Shown one piece after another: positions 16,372-23,957 of a DNA stretch of 64,000 nucleotides. This DNA comes from Flavipsychrobacter stenotrophus (lineage in GTDB: Bacteria; Bacteroidota; Bacteroidia; Chitinophagales; Chitinophagaceae): positions 682,001-746,000 of the forward strand of contig NZ_PPSL01000003.1 in assembly GCF_002954265.1 (NCBI RefSeq), given 5' to 3'. Position 1 is the first letter of the stretch. Every line of letters starts with the position of its first letter. A program made the translations under genes and the position numbers. The notes under the pieces were generated by a model. That model worked only from the letters and a program-made list of their open reading frames with translations, was not told where the DNA came from and made no database searches.

Positions 16372-17849
16372 CACCCACTAAAACTATAGTACAGATATCT
16401 TCTATATTAGAAAAGCTTTTTGAAGAGCATTTTGAAAAAAAGGTAGAGGAGATGGAAGCCCTTGCCGTTTCAGGCTCAGACAGGCGCTACTACCGCATTT
16501 CAGGCGGTGGGTCGGTGGCAATAGGCACGTACAATGCCAATGTAGCCGAGAACAACACCTTTTTCTATATTACCGAGTTATTCCGCAAGCATAAAGTAAA
16601 TGTTCCCGAGGTTTATAAGATCAACAAAGACAGGCGCGCCTACCTGCAGCAGGATCTGGGCAAGACCTCTTTGTTCGACCTGGTAATAAAGGATGGCTTT
16701 ACCGATAAGAACCGTAAGCTGTATCATGCTGCCATGGCTCAGTTGGCCAAGGCCCAATGGATAGCAGGTCGCGAAGCTGATTTCAAACAGTGTTTCGCAT
16801 CTAAGCAGTTTGATGAGAAGGCGATCATGTCCGATCTGCTTTACTTCAAATACTACTTTGCCGATCTGCAGAATATCCAATACGACCGTTCATTGCTCAT
16901 AAGCGAAATGGAATTGCTGAGTAAAGACCTGGGTCGTGTACAGCCGCAAACATTAATGTATCGCGACTTCCAGAGCCGCAACATAATGGTGTATGAAGGC
17001 AAGATCTACTTTATCGACTACCAGGGCTTTATGCAGGGCCCGCCGCAGTACGATATTGCATCCCTCCTTTGGCAGGCACGAGCACAGCTGCCTGCTGCCT
17101 GGAAGGAAGATCTGCTGAATGGCTACATCAGCACCCTAAATGAATTGCATGTACCTCGTATGGATGAGATTTACTTCCGCAGGGGCTATGTGCAGTTTGT
17201 GTTGGTAAGATTGCTGCAGGTATTGGGTGCTTATGGCTTCCGTGGCTTGTTGCAGCACAAGGCGCACTTCATTAACAGCATAGGTCCGGCATTGAAGAAT
17301 CTCGAAATATTCCTTGCAGATCATCCTCAGACACCGGCATACCCAGAATTAAGATCATTGCTGGAAAAAATGTCTGCACCCGATATGCAGGACAAATATG
17401 CGACTACCCGTGGCAGTGAGCAATCAAAGCTCACCATACAGGTGTCCAGCTTCTCTTATAAAAATGGCATACCTAAGTCTGCCGGTCAGCATGGCGGTGG
17501 TTATGTGTTCGATTGTCGGGGTATCCTTAATCCGGGCAGATATGCTACCTATAAGCACCTGACTGGTAATGATGAAATGGTACGCCAGTTCCTGGAGCGC
17601 GAAACACGTATGCCCGACTTTATGAACCATGCCAATGCATTGGTAGCCATTAATGTAGAGGATTATATGGCGCGTGGTTTTGAGCACCTGGATATTGCAT
17701 TTGGTTGCACAGGTGGTCAGCATAGGTCGGTATATGCCGCTAACCAGATGGCGGAATATCTGCGCTCACGTTACAATCTTGAGGTTACAGTAAGCCATCT
17801 CAATGAAAAGAAGTGGGTATTGCCTGATGCGGCCAAGACCGAAGAATAG
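16368..17849 (+). CDS. Amino-sugar kinase-like (AmgK/APH) domain fused to RapZ C-terminal domain
   Basis: A 493-residue two-domain protein. Residues about 20-345 form an aminoglycoside-phosphotransferase-like kinase: SGSDRRYYRISGGGSVAIGT (nucleotide loop), catalytic D200 in MYRDFQSRNIMV, metal-binding D217 in FIDYQGFMQGPPQYDIASLL. This pattern is closest to AmgK, the kinase of the MurNAc/GlcNAc cell-wall recycling route. From residue 354 on it matches the C-terminal half of RapZ, with HGGGYVFDCRGILNPGRY and the signature GCTGGQHRSVY (446-456), the part that in Enterobacteria senses glucosamine-6-phosphate and binds small RNA. The N-terminal RapZ P-loop domain is replaced by the kinase. A MurU-type nucleotidyltransferase is not adjacent. 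Confidence 0.88.
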   Translation: MTPTKTIVQISSILEKLFEEHFEKKVEEMEALAVSGSDRRYYRISGGGSVAIGTYNANVAENNTFFYITELFRKHKVNVPEVYKINKDRRAYLQQDLGKTSLFDLVIKDGFTDKNRKLYHAAMAQLAKAQWIAGREADFKQCFASKQFDEKAIMSDLLYFKYYFADLQNIQYDRSLLISEMELLSKDLGRVQPQTLMYRDFQSRNIMVYEGKIYFIDYQGFMQGPPQYDIASLLWQARAQLPAAWKEDLLNGYISTLNELHVPRMDEIYFRRGYVQFVLVRLLQVLGAYGFRGLLQHKAHFINSIGPALKNLEIFLADHPQTPAYPELRSLLEKMSAPDMQDKYATTRGSEQSKLTIQVSSFSYKNGIPKSAGQHGGGYVFDCRGILNPGRYATYKHLTGNDEMVRQFLERETRMPDFMNHANALVAINVEDYMARGFEHLDIAFGCTGGQHRSVYAANQMAEYLRSRYNLEVTVSHLNEKKWVLPDAAKTEE

Positions 17850-17940
17850 TGTGCTCAAAACAAATTAGCATATAAAATTTATCTCAGATATTATCAACAA
17901 ATAAAATTGATGTGTATCTTTCAACTTTAAAAGACAACAA

Positions 17941-18654
17941 ATGAGAAATTGCGTTTTACTTTCATTGCTCACTTTGACCCTGTTGGCAGGTTCTTGCTCT
18001 AAAAGCAGCACCAACCCGCCAATATCTATTCTTGTTGATACAGTGACCAATGCATACCTTAACCATGACGATTCTCTTCACCTGCCTTTTGAGGTGAGGT
18101 TTCTGACCGGTAACTTTAACGAAGAGGTTTCTTTGACCATAGAAGGCTTGCCACCAACAGTAAAGATGGTGTATGATACCATTAAGGGTATACCTACATT
18201 CACTGCCGATTTCGTTTTATACACTACTTCAGCTGCTGCTCCATTGGGTTACTATCCGGTAAGACTGGTTACTTACAGCTATTCTACTGGGTACAAAACA
18301 TACGATTTCACATTGGGAGTAGTGCACTACAACTGTTCTTCTTTCCTTACCGGTAGCTATACCTGCCAGAATGCATGTGCCACCAGCAACTATAACTACA
18401 CAGCTTCTGCATCAGCATCAGGCAACAACATACTGAATGTGGTAAACTTTGGTGGATATGGTTTGAACACCAATACCCGCATCAACCTGGATTGTAATAC
18501 AGATTCTGTTACCATTACAAGGCAGCTGATCGGTAATGGTGTAACCGTTACAGGCCATGGCCACTTTGAAGCTAACAAGCTGGTGATCGCTTATACAGCT
18601 GAGAACATTCCTACAGGCGGCAATGATAATTGCACCGTTACAATGAACAAATAA
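17941..18654 (+). CDS. Lipoprotein of unknown function
   Basis: A 237-residue predicted lipoprotein: signal peptide MRNCVLLSLLTLTLLAGSC with lipobox LAGSC and the KSS following. The mature part is beta-rich with an immunoglobulin-like stretch (FEVRFLTGNFNEEVSLTIEG, YPVRLVTYSYSTGYKTYDFT) and a C-terminal cysteine-containing domain (SCTxxNACATSNYNYTA style; several cysteines that could pair). The family is not recognised. A near-consensus promoter (TATCTTTC) lies about 35 bases upstream, and a terminator follows, so it is monocistronic. Confidence 0.8.
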   Translation: MRNCVLLSLLTLTLLAGSCSKSSTNPPISILVDTVTNAYLNHDDSLHLPFEVRFLTGNFNEEVSLTIEGLPPTVKMVYDTIKGIPTFTADFVLYTTSAAAPLGYYPVRLVTYSYSTGYKTYDFTLGVVHYNCSSFLTGSYTCQNACATSNYNYTASASASGNNILNVVNFGGYGLNTNTRINLDCNTDSVTITRQLIGNGVTVTGHGHFEANKLVIAYTAENIPTGGNDNCTVTMNK

Positions 18655-18680
18655 CTACGCACACACAATCATAAAAACTG

Positions 18681-18715
18681 AAAGGCATACAGCAATGTGT
18701 GCCTTTTGTTTTTTG
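18681..18715 (+). terminator. Terminator after the lipoprotein gene
   Basis: AAAGGCA / TGCCTTT stem with an imperfect inner part, followed by TTTGTTTTTT. Confidence 0.6.
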
Positions 18716-18725
18716 GGAATAACGA

Positions 18726-18977
18726 CTATCGTGGCTTCATCTCTTCTTCCGTTGGCTTTCTCACGTGTTCTTTAAACTGTAATTCAACAACCTCATATTG
18801 CTTATAATTCGCTTTTGCTTCCTTCAATGAAACGTGATTCGGGCCGCCACTATCATCTGGATCTTCATTCTGGACCGCACAGTCTTCCCAAAAGCAGACA
18901 GGACATATATCATAGATTGATCCCTCTCCCAGAGTATAATATCCACAACATGCGCACTGTGTGTCTTTACCATTCAT
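18726..18977 (-). CDS. CPCC-type cysteine-rich protein
   Basis: An 83-residue protein of the CPCC cysteine-rich family. It has CACCGYYTLGEGSIYDICPV, CFWEDCAVQNEDPDDSGGPN and VSLKEAKANYKQYEV; the two CxxC-type pairs probably hold a zinc ion, and GGPNxVSLxEA is the family signature. The first motif is CACC rather than CPCC. Members often occur as predicted immunity proteins in polymorphic toxin loci. Its neighbours on the same strand are an acidic hypothetical protein and a YwqK-like repeat protein, both of which fit that setting. Confidence 0.85.
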   Translation of the reverse strand: MNGKDTQCACCGYYTLGEGSIYDICPVCFWEDCAVQNEDPDDSGGPNHVSLKEAKANYKQYEVVELQFKEHVRKPTEEEMKPR

Positions 18978-19005
18978 TTCCTACTGATTGATTGTTCTTA
19001 ATAAT

Positions 19006-19566
19006 CTACCTCCCAATTGTTTTATGCCGCCAAACCGCAATAATATTGGTGTCTGCATGATACTCATCCGGGCTGTTCTCTAATAGTCGTTCACGAATAT
19101 CGAGTGCCTTGTCTATATCATCTATAAGACCAAATTCATTGATATCGCTTGGCGTGTAGGTCTCCCAAAAACCACCGCAATTGCTTAGCGCACTGGTAGT
19201 ATAATCCTTGTCCAGCAGCTCATAACCCATGAACTCATACCCCTCAAGAACTACATCCTTACAATCATCTTCCGGCTCTACAATCACAGCCAGCATATTG
19301 AATTTTTCCTGCGGTTTTATGTGCGCAAGTGCATACTCAGGCGTACTGAAGAAACTGGTGATCATTTCATCATCTACGATGCTATGTGCCCAATACTCTT
19401 CTGCATCATAGTCATGCGTAACCAGATCTTCATTCAGCGCCTGGTCCAGCGACACCAGTTCTGTAAGATGATCCAGATGGCTCCATTCCAGGTAACTCTT
19501 CCAGTCGGCTTTATCGCCTGTATTTGTTGCACTATAGGGAGCACGTGCGGTATAGTAAAAGGTCAT
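19006..19566 (-). CDS. Acidic hypothetical protein, possible immunity protein
   Basis: A 186-residue cytosolic protein with strong negative charge (many D and E, e.g. YDAEEYWAHSIVDDEMITSF, VEPEDDCKDVVLEGYEFMGY) and no signal peptide. The family is not recognised. Size, acidity and position between a CPCC protein (29-base gap) and a YwqK-like protein (42-base gap) resemble immunity genes of contact-dependent or secreted toxins, but no toxin gene is present in the window, so that role is inference. Confidence 0.65.
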   Translation of the reverse strand: MTFYYTARAPYSATNTGDKADWKSYLEWSHLDHLTELVSLDQALNEDLVTHDYDAEEYWAHSIVDDEMITSFFSTPEYALAHIKPQEKFNMLAVIVEPEDDCKDVVLEGYEFMGYELLDKDYTTSALSNCGGFWETYTPSDINEFGLIDDIDKALDIRERLLENSPDEYHADTNIIAVWRHKTIGR

Positions 19567-19608
19567 GTGGTTATGTTATTGTGGGTAAAGTTCGGGGATT
19601 GTTTTATG

Positions 19609-21012
19609 TTATGGTTGTTCATGCTTCAATCTTTCCAAAACCATCTCTTCGTCATTGCCAGATATAATTCTAAAATGATAAGTTTTTACTCCTTTCTTTG
19701 TTTTGTAATCTAGTGTGAGCTTGTCAGCTATGATGTGCCATTTCAATACGTCATAGCTAATATCCTTGCCACATTCAAGATAATCTATCTGTTCTACTGT
19801 GTTATCAAATCCAAATACTAGTTTGGGTGTCACCATCAACATAGGCCTGGAAGAAAATACAACTTTTCGTTTATTAATAGATCTATTAACGAACCAGAAA
19901 TGGTCTGTAAGAAGTGTAAGGTATTCAGTGCGAAGTGTGTTATTTACTTCGTGGCCAATGCTGTCATAATGATGCCATTCGTTGTTGCTATAGTCCGCTG
20001 ATGTTCGCGGTTGTCCGTTTTTATAGTGCCAGTTCCACTGCCCGAATCGTACCCCCTCTTTGTAATATCCATCGTAGGCCACGACACCATTAGCGAATGT
20101 CATTAGCCAGTGATTATTGCGTTCCGGAATATCACTAAAAAGCATTTCAACCACAGGAAAATCATGATAACTGTCTATGGAAGTGCAGCAACCAATGGTG
20201 TCAATGTGGTCGGCATGAGGATAGCTCCATGCGGATGAGAATTTATTGCCATACTCATCTATACGATATCGGCTCACTAGTTTACCCGCTTTCTTTATTT
20301 GCTCATCATATGTATCATTATTTCCTATCCTGCGATACTTAGGGTGCTTGTTTTGATCAAAAATGGTCTTACCAGTTAATACCCCGTTTTCATAATACTC
20401 GTCAGCGGTGTCTATAACTATCGAATTGCCATTCCCTACAGTTTGTCGGCCATCTTTGGTCCAGGAATTTAGCAATAGCATTTTGTTATTCACGAATCTA
20501 TATTGCGACGATATTCTTTCCGTATCTTTTAAACACTTTTCATCATAATAATAAGTCCAGATACTGTCCTTGAAGCCATGTTTTATAGAGCCTTTATAAA
20601 CAATTTTGCCATTCTCCGAATAAATTACAAACGGACCATCTACAACTCCGTTTTTGTATATGACACGATGCTCCACATTGCCATTGGAGTGGTATCCTAT
20701 TTCTTCTCCATTCCTCACGCCCTGCGCCCAGTTTGCATCCAGATATCTAAGCGTATCTCTGAAATAATAGTGGCTCTCTCTACCGTTCTTTAGTCCATTT
20801 ACAATTAACACCCCGGAGGAAGGAAATTGTTTATACTCTTCCTTCGAATCATAAGAGCGATAATACCCGTCTTTAAGGTGGTTATTGAAAGTCCATACTT
20901 TATTCTCCCTATGCATGTACCGCTTATAGCCTTCATTCACCCAAATGGTATCTTGTGCCAATGCACGGGTGCAGTAGGCAGAAAAGAGGACTATGGTAAT
21001 CAGAAGGCGCAT
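19609..21012 (-). CDS. Secreted YwqK/MORN-repeat protein
   Basis: A 467-residue protein with signal peptide MRLLITIVLFSAYCTRALA. The mature part contains repeated units of the YwqK/MORN type, each about 20-25 residues with a G/N-rich turn and aromatic residues: GEEIGYHSNGNVEHRVIYKN, VVDGPFVIYSENGKIVYKGS, KDSIWTYYYDEKCL, YYENGVLTGKTIF, YDGYYKEGVRFGQWNWHYKN. YwqK-like proteins are annotated as antitoxins in some Firmicutes loci, but in Bacteroidota many are secreted proteins of unknown role. The C-terminal 120 residues (LLTDHFWFVNRSINKRKVVF onward) lack repeats. The start at 21012 gives an ordinary signal peptide. Confidence 0.85.
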   Translation of the reverse strand: MRLLITIVLFSAYCTRALAQDTIWVNEGYKRYMHRENKVWTFNNHLKDGYYRSYDSKEEYKQFPSSGVLIVNGLKNGRESHYYFRDTLRYLDANWAQGVRNGEEIGYHSNGNVEHRVIYKNGVVDGPFVIYSENGKIVYKGSIKHGFKDSIWTYYYDEKCLKDTERISSQYRFVNNKMLLLNSWTKDGRQTVGNGNSIVIDTADEYYENGVLTGKTIFDQNKHPKYRRIGNNDTYDEQIKKAGKLVSRYRIDEYGNKFSSAWSYPHADHIDTIGCCTSIDSYHDFPVVEMLFSDIPERNNHWLMTFANGVVAYDGYYKEGVRFGQWNWHYKNGQPRTSADYSNNEWHHYDSIGHEVNNTLRTEYLTLLTDHFWFVNRSINKRKVVFSSRPMLMVTPKLVFGFDNTVEQIDYLECGKDISYDVLKWHIIADKLTLDYKTKKGVKTYHFRIISGNDEEMVLERLKHEQP

Positions 21013-21040
21013 AGTGATATAGATTTACTATTATTCAAAT

Positions 21041-21259
21041 TTACAAACGTCGTTTACTAAAAGACCATGTGCTTCGTGAATTAGTCGGCTTCGTATTCTG
21101 CTTGGCACGAATGCAGCTCAATATTAAATTGATCCTCCTATCGCTTTCCTCTGCACTAACAGCCTTTTCGCTACCATCCTTATAAGCGGCATACCTTCTA
21201 TCAAGCTCTCTTCTAAACTCAGCGCTGTATACTGTAGTTTTCTTTTTTCTTCGTATCAA
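21041..21259 (-). CDS. Small ORF resembling an addiction-module antitoxin, doubtful
   Basis: A 72-residue frame whose middle (YSAEFRRELDRRYAAYKDGS, then VSAEESDRRINLIL) looks like the small addiction-module component proteins that pair with RelE/ParE toxins. There is no ATG: the frame starts at TTG (21259) with a poly-lysine head, and the last 15 residues look non-coding. No toxin lies next to it. It may be a decayed antitoxin gene. It lies 29 bases upstream of the YwqK-like gene. Confidence 0.35.
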   Translation of the reverse strand: MIRRKKKTTVYSAEFRRELDRRYAAYKDGSEKAVSAEESDRRINLILSCIRAKQNTKPTNSRSTWSFSKRRL

Positions 21260-21290
21260 AGTATCCCAAATTTACCAAATCCTTTCCAAC

Positions 21291-21318
21291 AAAAAAGGCC
21301 ACGCATCCATGCATGGCC
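21291..21318 (-). terminator. Terminator after the AhpD-like gene
   Basis: On the minus strand GGCCATGCAT / ATGCGTGGCC (one G-T pair) is followed by six T. Confidence 0.75.
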
Positions 21319-21378
21319 CTATTCTCTTTTCCTATTTGGAAACTCATTTTCACATTTTCATATTTTCACACTTTCACA

Positions 21379-21969
21379 TTAAATCGTCACACACAACCCC
21401 TTTATTACAGCACCCAGGCGAATGGCATCATAGATACGTGGTTCGCTCGCGCCCTGCTCCTTTACTGAATGTTCGTGAGAGGTTACACAACGCTCACAGC
21501 CATTTATAGCAGAGAGCACAAGACTTATCAACTCAAACAAGCCTTTACCCATTACCGGGCTCATCATCACACTCATGCGCAGTCCGGCAGGTGTTTTGTC
21601 ATAATATTCGTTACCACCCATAAAATGGCGGAAACGATAGAAGATGTTGTTCACGTTCATGATAGATACGCACGCATGTACCTCAGCTATTTCTTCATCG
21701 GTTGCGCCTTCTTTCTTGGCCAGGTTTTCAAAAGCTACAGTAAGCACATCATGCTTTTCATTAGCAGCGGCAGATAGGGCAACCATGTAGGCTTCCTTCT
21801 TCGTCATGTTCTTGCTGTTCAGCATGCCGCTTACATTCAGCTTCAGGTCGCGTATGCTTTTGCTATCTACGGCAGCCATGCGGGCAAGCGGTATAGAAGT
21901 ATGTTCCGGATCGATACCCAAGTCCTGGAACAGGTTCATTATTGTTTCATTATTCGTAAGTGTACTCAT
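21379..21969 (-). CDS. AhpD-like carboxymuconolactone decarboxylase family protein
   Basis: A 196-residue all-helical alkylhydroperoxidase-type protein. The AhpD redox motif is present as GCERCVTSHEHSVKEQGASE (CxxC plus downstream histidine). AhpD serves as a disulfide reductase for AhpC in bacteria lacking AhpF. The AhpC-type peroxiredoxin lies directly upstream on the same strand (214 bases away), which supports an AhpC-AhpD pair. N-terminal MNLFQDLGIDPEHTSIPLAR begins at an internal ATG; the first ATG at 21969 is used. Confidence 0.88.
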   Translation of the reverse strand: MSTLTNNETIMNLFQDLGIDPEHTSIPLARMAAVDSKSIRDLKLNVSGMLNSKNMTKKEAYMVALSAAANEKHDVLTVAFENLAKKEGATDEEIAEVHACVSIMNVNNIFYRFRHFMGGNEYYDKTPAGLRMSVMMSPVMGKGLFELISLVLSAINGCERCVTSHEHSVKEQGASEPRIYDAIRLGAVIKGLCVTI

Positions 21970-22031
21970 ATCTATGGTTGATTTTTTTTTAAGTCGCGGA
22001 GTAGAAAAACATACATCCTCTCATAAATTAC

Positions 22032-22060
22032 AAAAGGTGTGCAGCCAAGCTGCACACCTT
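22032..22060 (-). terminator. Hairpin terminator between ahpC and ahpD
   Basis: A perfect 11-bp stem (AAGGTGTGCAG / CTGCACACCTT) with a 5-base loop; on the minus strand a short TTTTG run follows. Confidence 0.65.
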
Positions 22061-22102
22061 CTATTTTCATTGGTTTATTTAGTCACTGAACAATGAACAC
22101 TC

Positions 22103-22180
22103 ATTGTCAAATTGTCTCATTGCCGAATTGCCAAATTCTAATTGAGCCATTAAGCCATTGCGCAATTGAGCCATTCCAGG
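22103..22180. repeat. Octamer array ATTGNNNN, copy 2
   Basis: Four units (ATTGTCAA, ATTGTCTC, ATTGCCGA, ATTGCCAA), a 6-base break (ATTCTA), then five units (ATTGAGCC, ATTAAGCC, ATTGCGCA, ATTGAGCC, ATTCCAGG). It ends three bases before the stop codon of the peroxiredoxin gene at 22184. Confidence 0.85.
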
Positions 22181-22183
22181 CGA

Positions 22184-22729
22184 TTAGCCCAGCGTTTCTT
22201 CACCCTTGGTCCAGTTGCATGGGCAAAGCTCGTCTGTCTGCAAAGCATCCAATACACGCAATACCTCATCTACATTACGGCCTACGCTCAGGTCGTTGAT
22301 AGATACCCAGCGAACAATGCCTTCCGGATCAATGATGTAGGTAGCACGGTAAGCAACCTTTTCGTCTTCTGTAAGAATACCCAGTTCTTCAGCCAGGCTC
22401 TTAGAAGTATCAGAGATCATAGGGAAGCGCAGGTCCTTAAGATCTTTGTGGTTCATTCTCCATGCGTGGTGCACGTATTCGTTGTCTGTTGACGCGCCAA
22501 GCAATACAGTATCGCGGTCTGTGAAATTGTTGAAGTTCTTGTTGAACTCAGCGATTTCAGTTGGACACACAAAAGTGAAGTCTTTAGGCCACCAGAACAT
22601 TACAGCCCACTTACCCTCAATATCCTGGTTGCTGATGTTCTTGAATTCTTTGCCTTGCTCCAATCCTACTACCGATTTCTTGTCAAATTGGGGGAACTTA
22701 GCTCCCACAGAAACGAAATTGTTTGCCAT
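22184..22729 (-). CDS. ahpC: AhpC-type 2-Cys peroxiredoxin
   Basis: A 181-residue peroxiredoxin that reduces hydrogen and alkyl peroxides. The peroxidatic cysteine is C55 in KDFTFVCPTEIAEFNKNF; the C-terminal LCPCNWTKGEETLG carries the resolving cysteine region. GASTDNEYVHHAWR and RATYIIDPEGIVRWVSIND are typical. The ATG at 22729 (MANNFVSVGAKFPQF) is preferred over an upstream in-frame start because the upstream part has no family similarity and is rich in F, C and Y. It is paired with the AhpD-like gene downstream. A near-consensus -7 element (GACCTTTG on the minus strand) lies upstream. Confidence 0.9.
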   Translation of the reverse strand: MANNFVSVGAKFPQFDKKSVVGLEQGKEFKNISNQDIEGKWAVMFWWPKDFTFVCPTEIAEFNKNFNNFTDRDTVLLGASTDNEYVHHAWRMNHKDLKDLRFPMISDTSKSLAEELGILTEDEKVAYRATYIIDPEGIVRWVSINDLSVGRNVDEVLRVLDALQTDELCPCNWTKGEETLG

Positions 22730-23021
22730 AATATTTTGTTCTTTTGTTTTGTTTGCACAAAGGTCGCTGTAAAAACAGAGAATACACAAAGAATGACTAT
22801 TCTGTTTAGCTATGAAAAAATAAGAAAATTCAATAAGGCCACGTGTGGCGCGGGTTTCAGCCAATCAGCCGGAAACTACTGATGTTCGTCATTGGTAAAT
22901 AGAAGATATATATTTATCAGTATCTGGTAGTCGCTGTACGTACATGCTTTTATTATTGCGCCGATTGTTAATGATGGCATTGATTATCAGGAAATCATTA
23001 CTTTCGTAGCGTTACCGAACT

Positions 23022-23729
23022 ATGTGGCTACTCGATCTATTTAAAAATAAAGGAAAGGCTTCTGCCGAACAGAGTACTCAAGCTTCTTTTGAAGAGAACC
23101 TGCTCAAGCAGAGCGTGGACTTCATTCCCAGTCATTTCCGCAATTCGCAGACTTACGCCAACATCGTTGAGTTTTTGTCGCACAACCAACTGGATCTTGC
23201 CCTGAAAAACCTGGTGAAGCTGGGAGATCAACCGGGTTACTTTTTTAATAACGATTACTGGATAGAACTTTCGCTTGCCGCACAGCGCCTTAATATGCAG
23301 GCAGAATACCAGTTGTGCCAGCAAAAGCTGGAGATCAACAAGATCAATAACATCGTCCTCTACAAGGGTATAGTGATCGAGAAGATATCTGATGATACTT
23401 ACAAGCACTATATCTCTGACTACCTTACCAACGAAAAGAATGAGGAGCGCAGGGCTAAAGACGGCCTGAACGAAATAAGGGGCACTAACGGCTTCCATAT
23501 GCGGAGTTACGGCAAGGAAGGCACTATTTACTACATCACCAACAAGCGGGTATGCGAGATAAAATACCAGCTCTCTCGTCCGCATGGTGGTATTATCATT
23601 TACAAGTATTCTTATGAGTACTGGGTATTGCCTATTCGCCAGCGCATGAGCGACCACGAGAAGGAAGAACTGCAAAAGGAACTCACCGAATGGCTGAAAA
23701 CTGAATTCCTCACCCCCGAATTTGAGTAA
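23022..23729 (+). CDS. Hypothetical protein of unknown family
   Basis: A 235-residue protein without signal peptide. The N-terminal MWLLDLFKNKGKAS is short and basic. The first half is helical (IVEFLSHNQLDLALKNLVKL, YWIELSLAAQRLNMQAEYQL) and looks like a helical-repeat region; the middle has GIVIEKISDDTYKHYISDYL; the C-terminal part is mixed and acidic (EKEELQKELTEWLKTEF). I do not recognise it. A promoter-like TACTTTCG lies about 22 bases before the ATG. It is flanked by repeat DNA on its 3' side. Confidence 0.65.
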   Translation: MWLLDLFKNKGKASAEQSTQASFEENLLKQSVDFIPSHFRNSQTYANIVEFLSHNQLDLALKNLVKLGDQPGYFFNNDYWIELSLAAQRLNMQAEYQLCQQKLEINKINNIVLYKGIVIEKISDDTYKHYISDYLTNEKNEERRAKDGLNEIRGTNGFHMRSYGKEGTIYYITNKRVCEIKYQLSRPHGGIIIYKYSYEYWVLPIRQRMSDHEKEELQKELTEWLKTEFLTPEFE

Positions 23730-23760
23730 CATTTATCGAACCTCAGCTGCAAACAGGTAC

Positions 23761-23788
23761 GTAGAGACGCAAGATTTTGCGTCTTCAC
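23761..23788. repeat. AGACGC palindrome, family F copy 1
   Basis: GAGACGCAAGATTTTGCGTC forms an inverted repeat; related copies at 31856-31874 and 33706-33729. Confidence 0.6.
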
Positions 23789-23941
23789 ATAACACGAGTC
23801 ATCGGGATGTATTCGTTTTGTGGCACTCAGCAGCTCTTCGCGCGCTCTGCCTATACATAAGCGAAAACTGAACTTTGCGCCCTTTGCTTGAAACTACAGA
23901 ACACATACCACAAATGGGCTCAAATAATATCCTTATTTGTT

Positions 23942-23949
23942 TACCTTTG
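23942..23949 (+). promoter_or_regulatory. Bacteroidota -7 promoter element (TACCTTTG) of paaE
   Basis: Exact TAnnTTTG match eight bases before the ATG of paaE. Confidence 0.55.
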
Positions 23950-23957
23950 CCCCGCTT

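Noticed and set aside
22103-22180. Possible CRISPR array or minisatellite gene
   Set aside because: Period is 8 bp with degenerate units and no spacers; no open frame runs through it.
23037-23732. A 231-residue minus-strand frame
   Set aside because: Antisense to the 23022 gene, whose frame has the better start and promoter; this one lacks a plausible composition.
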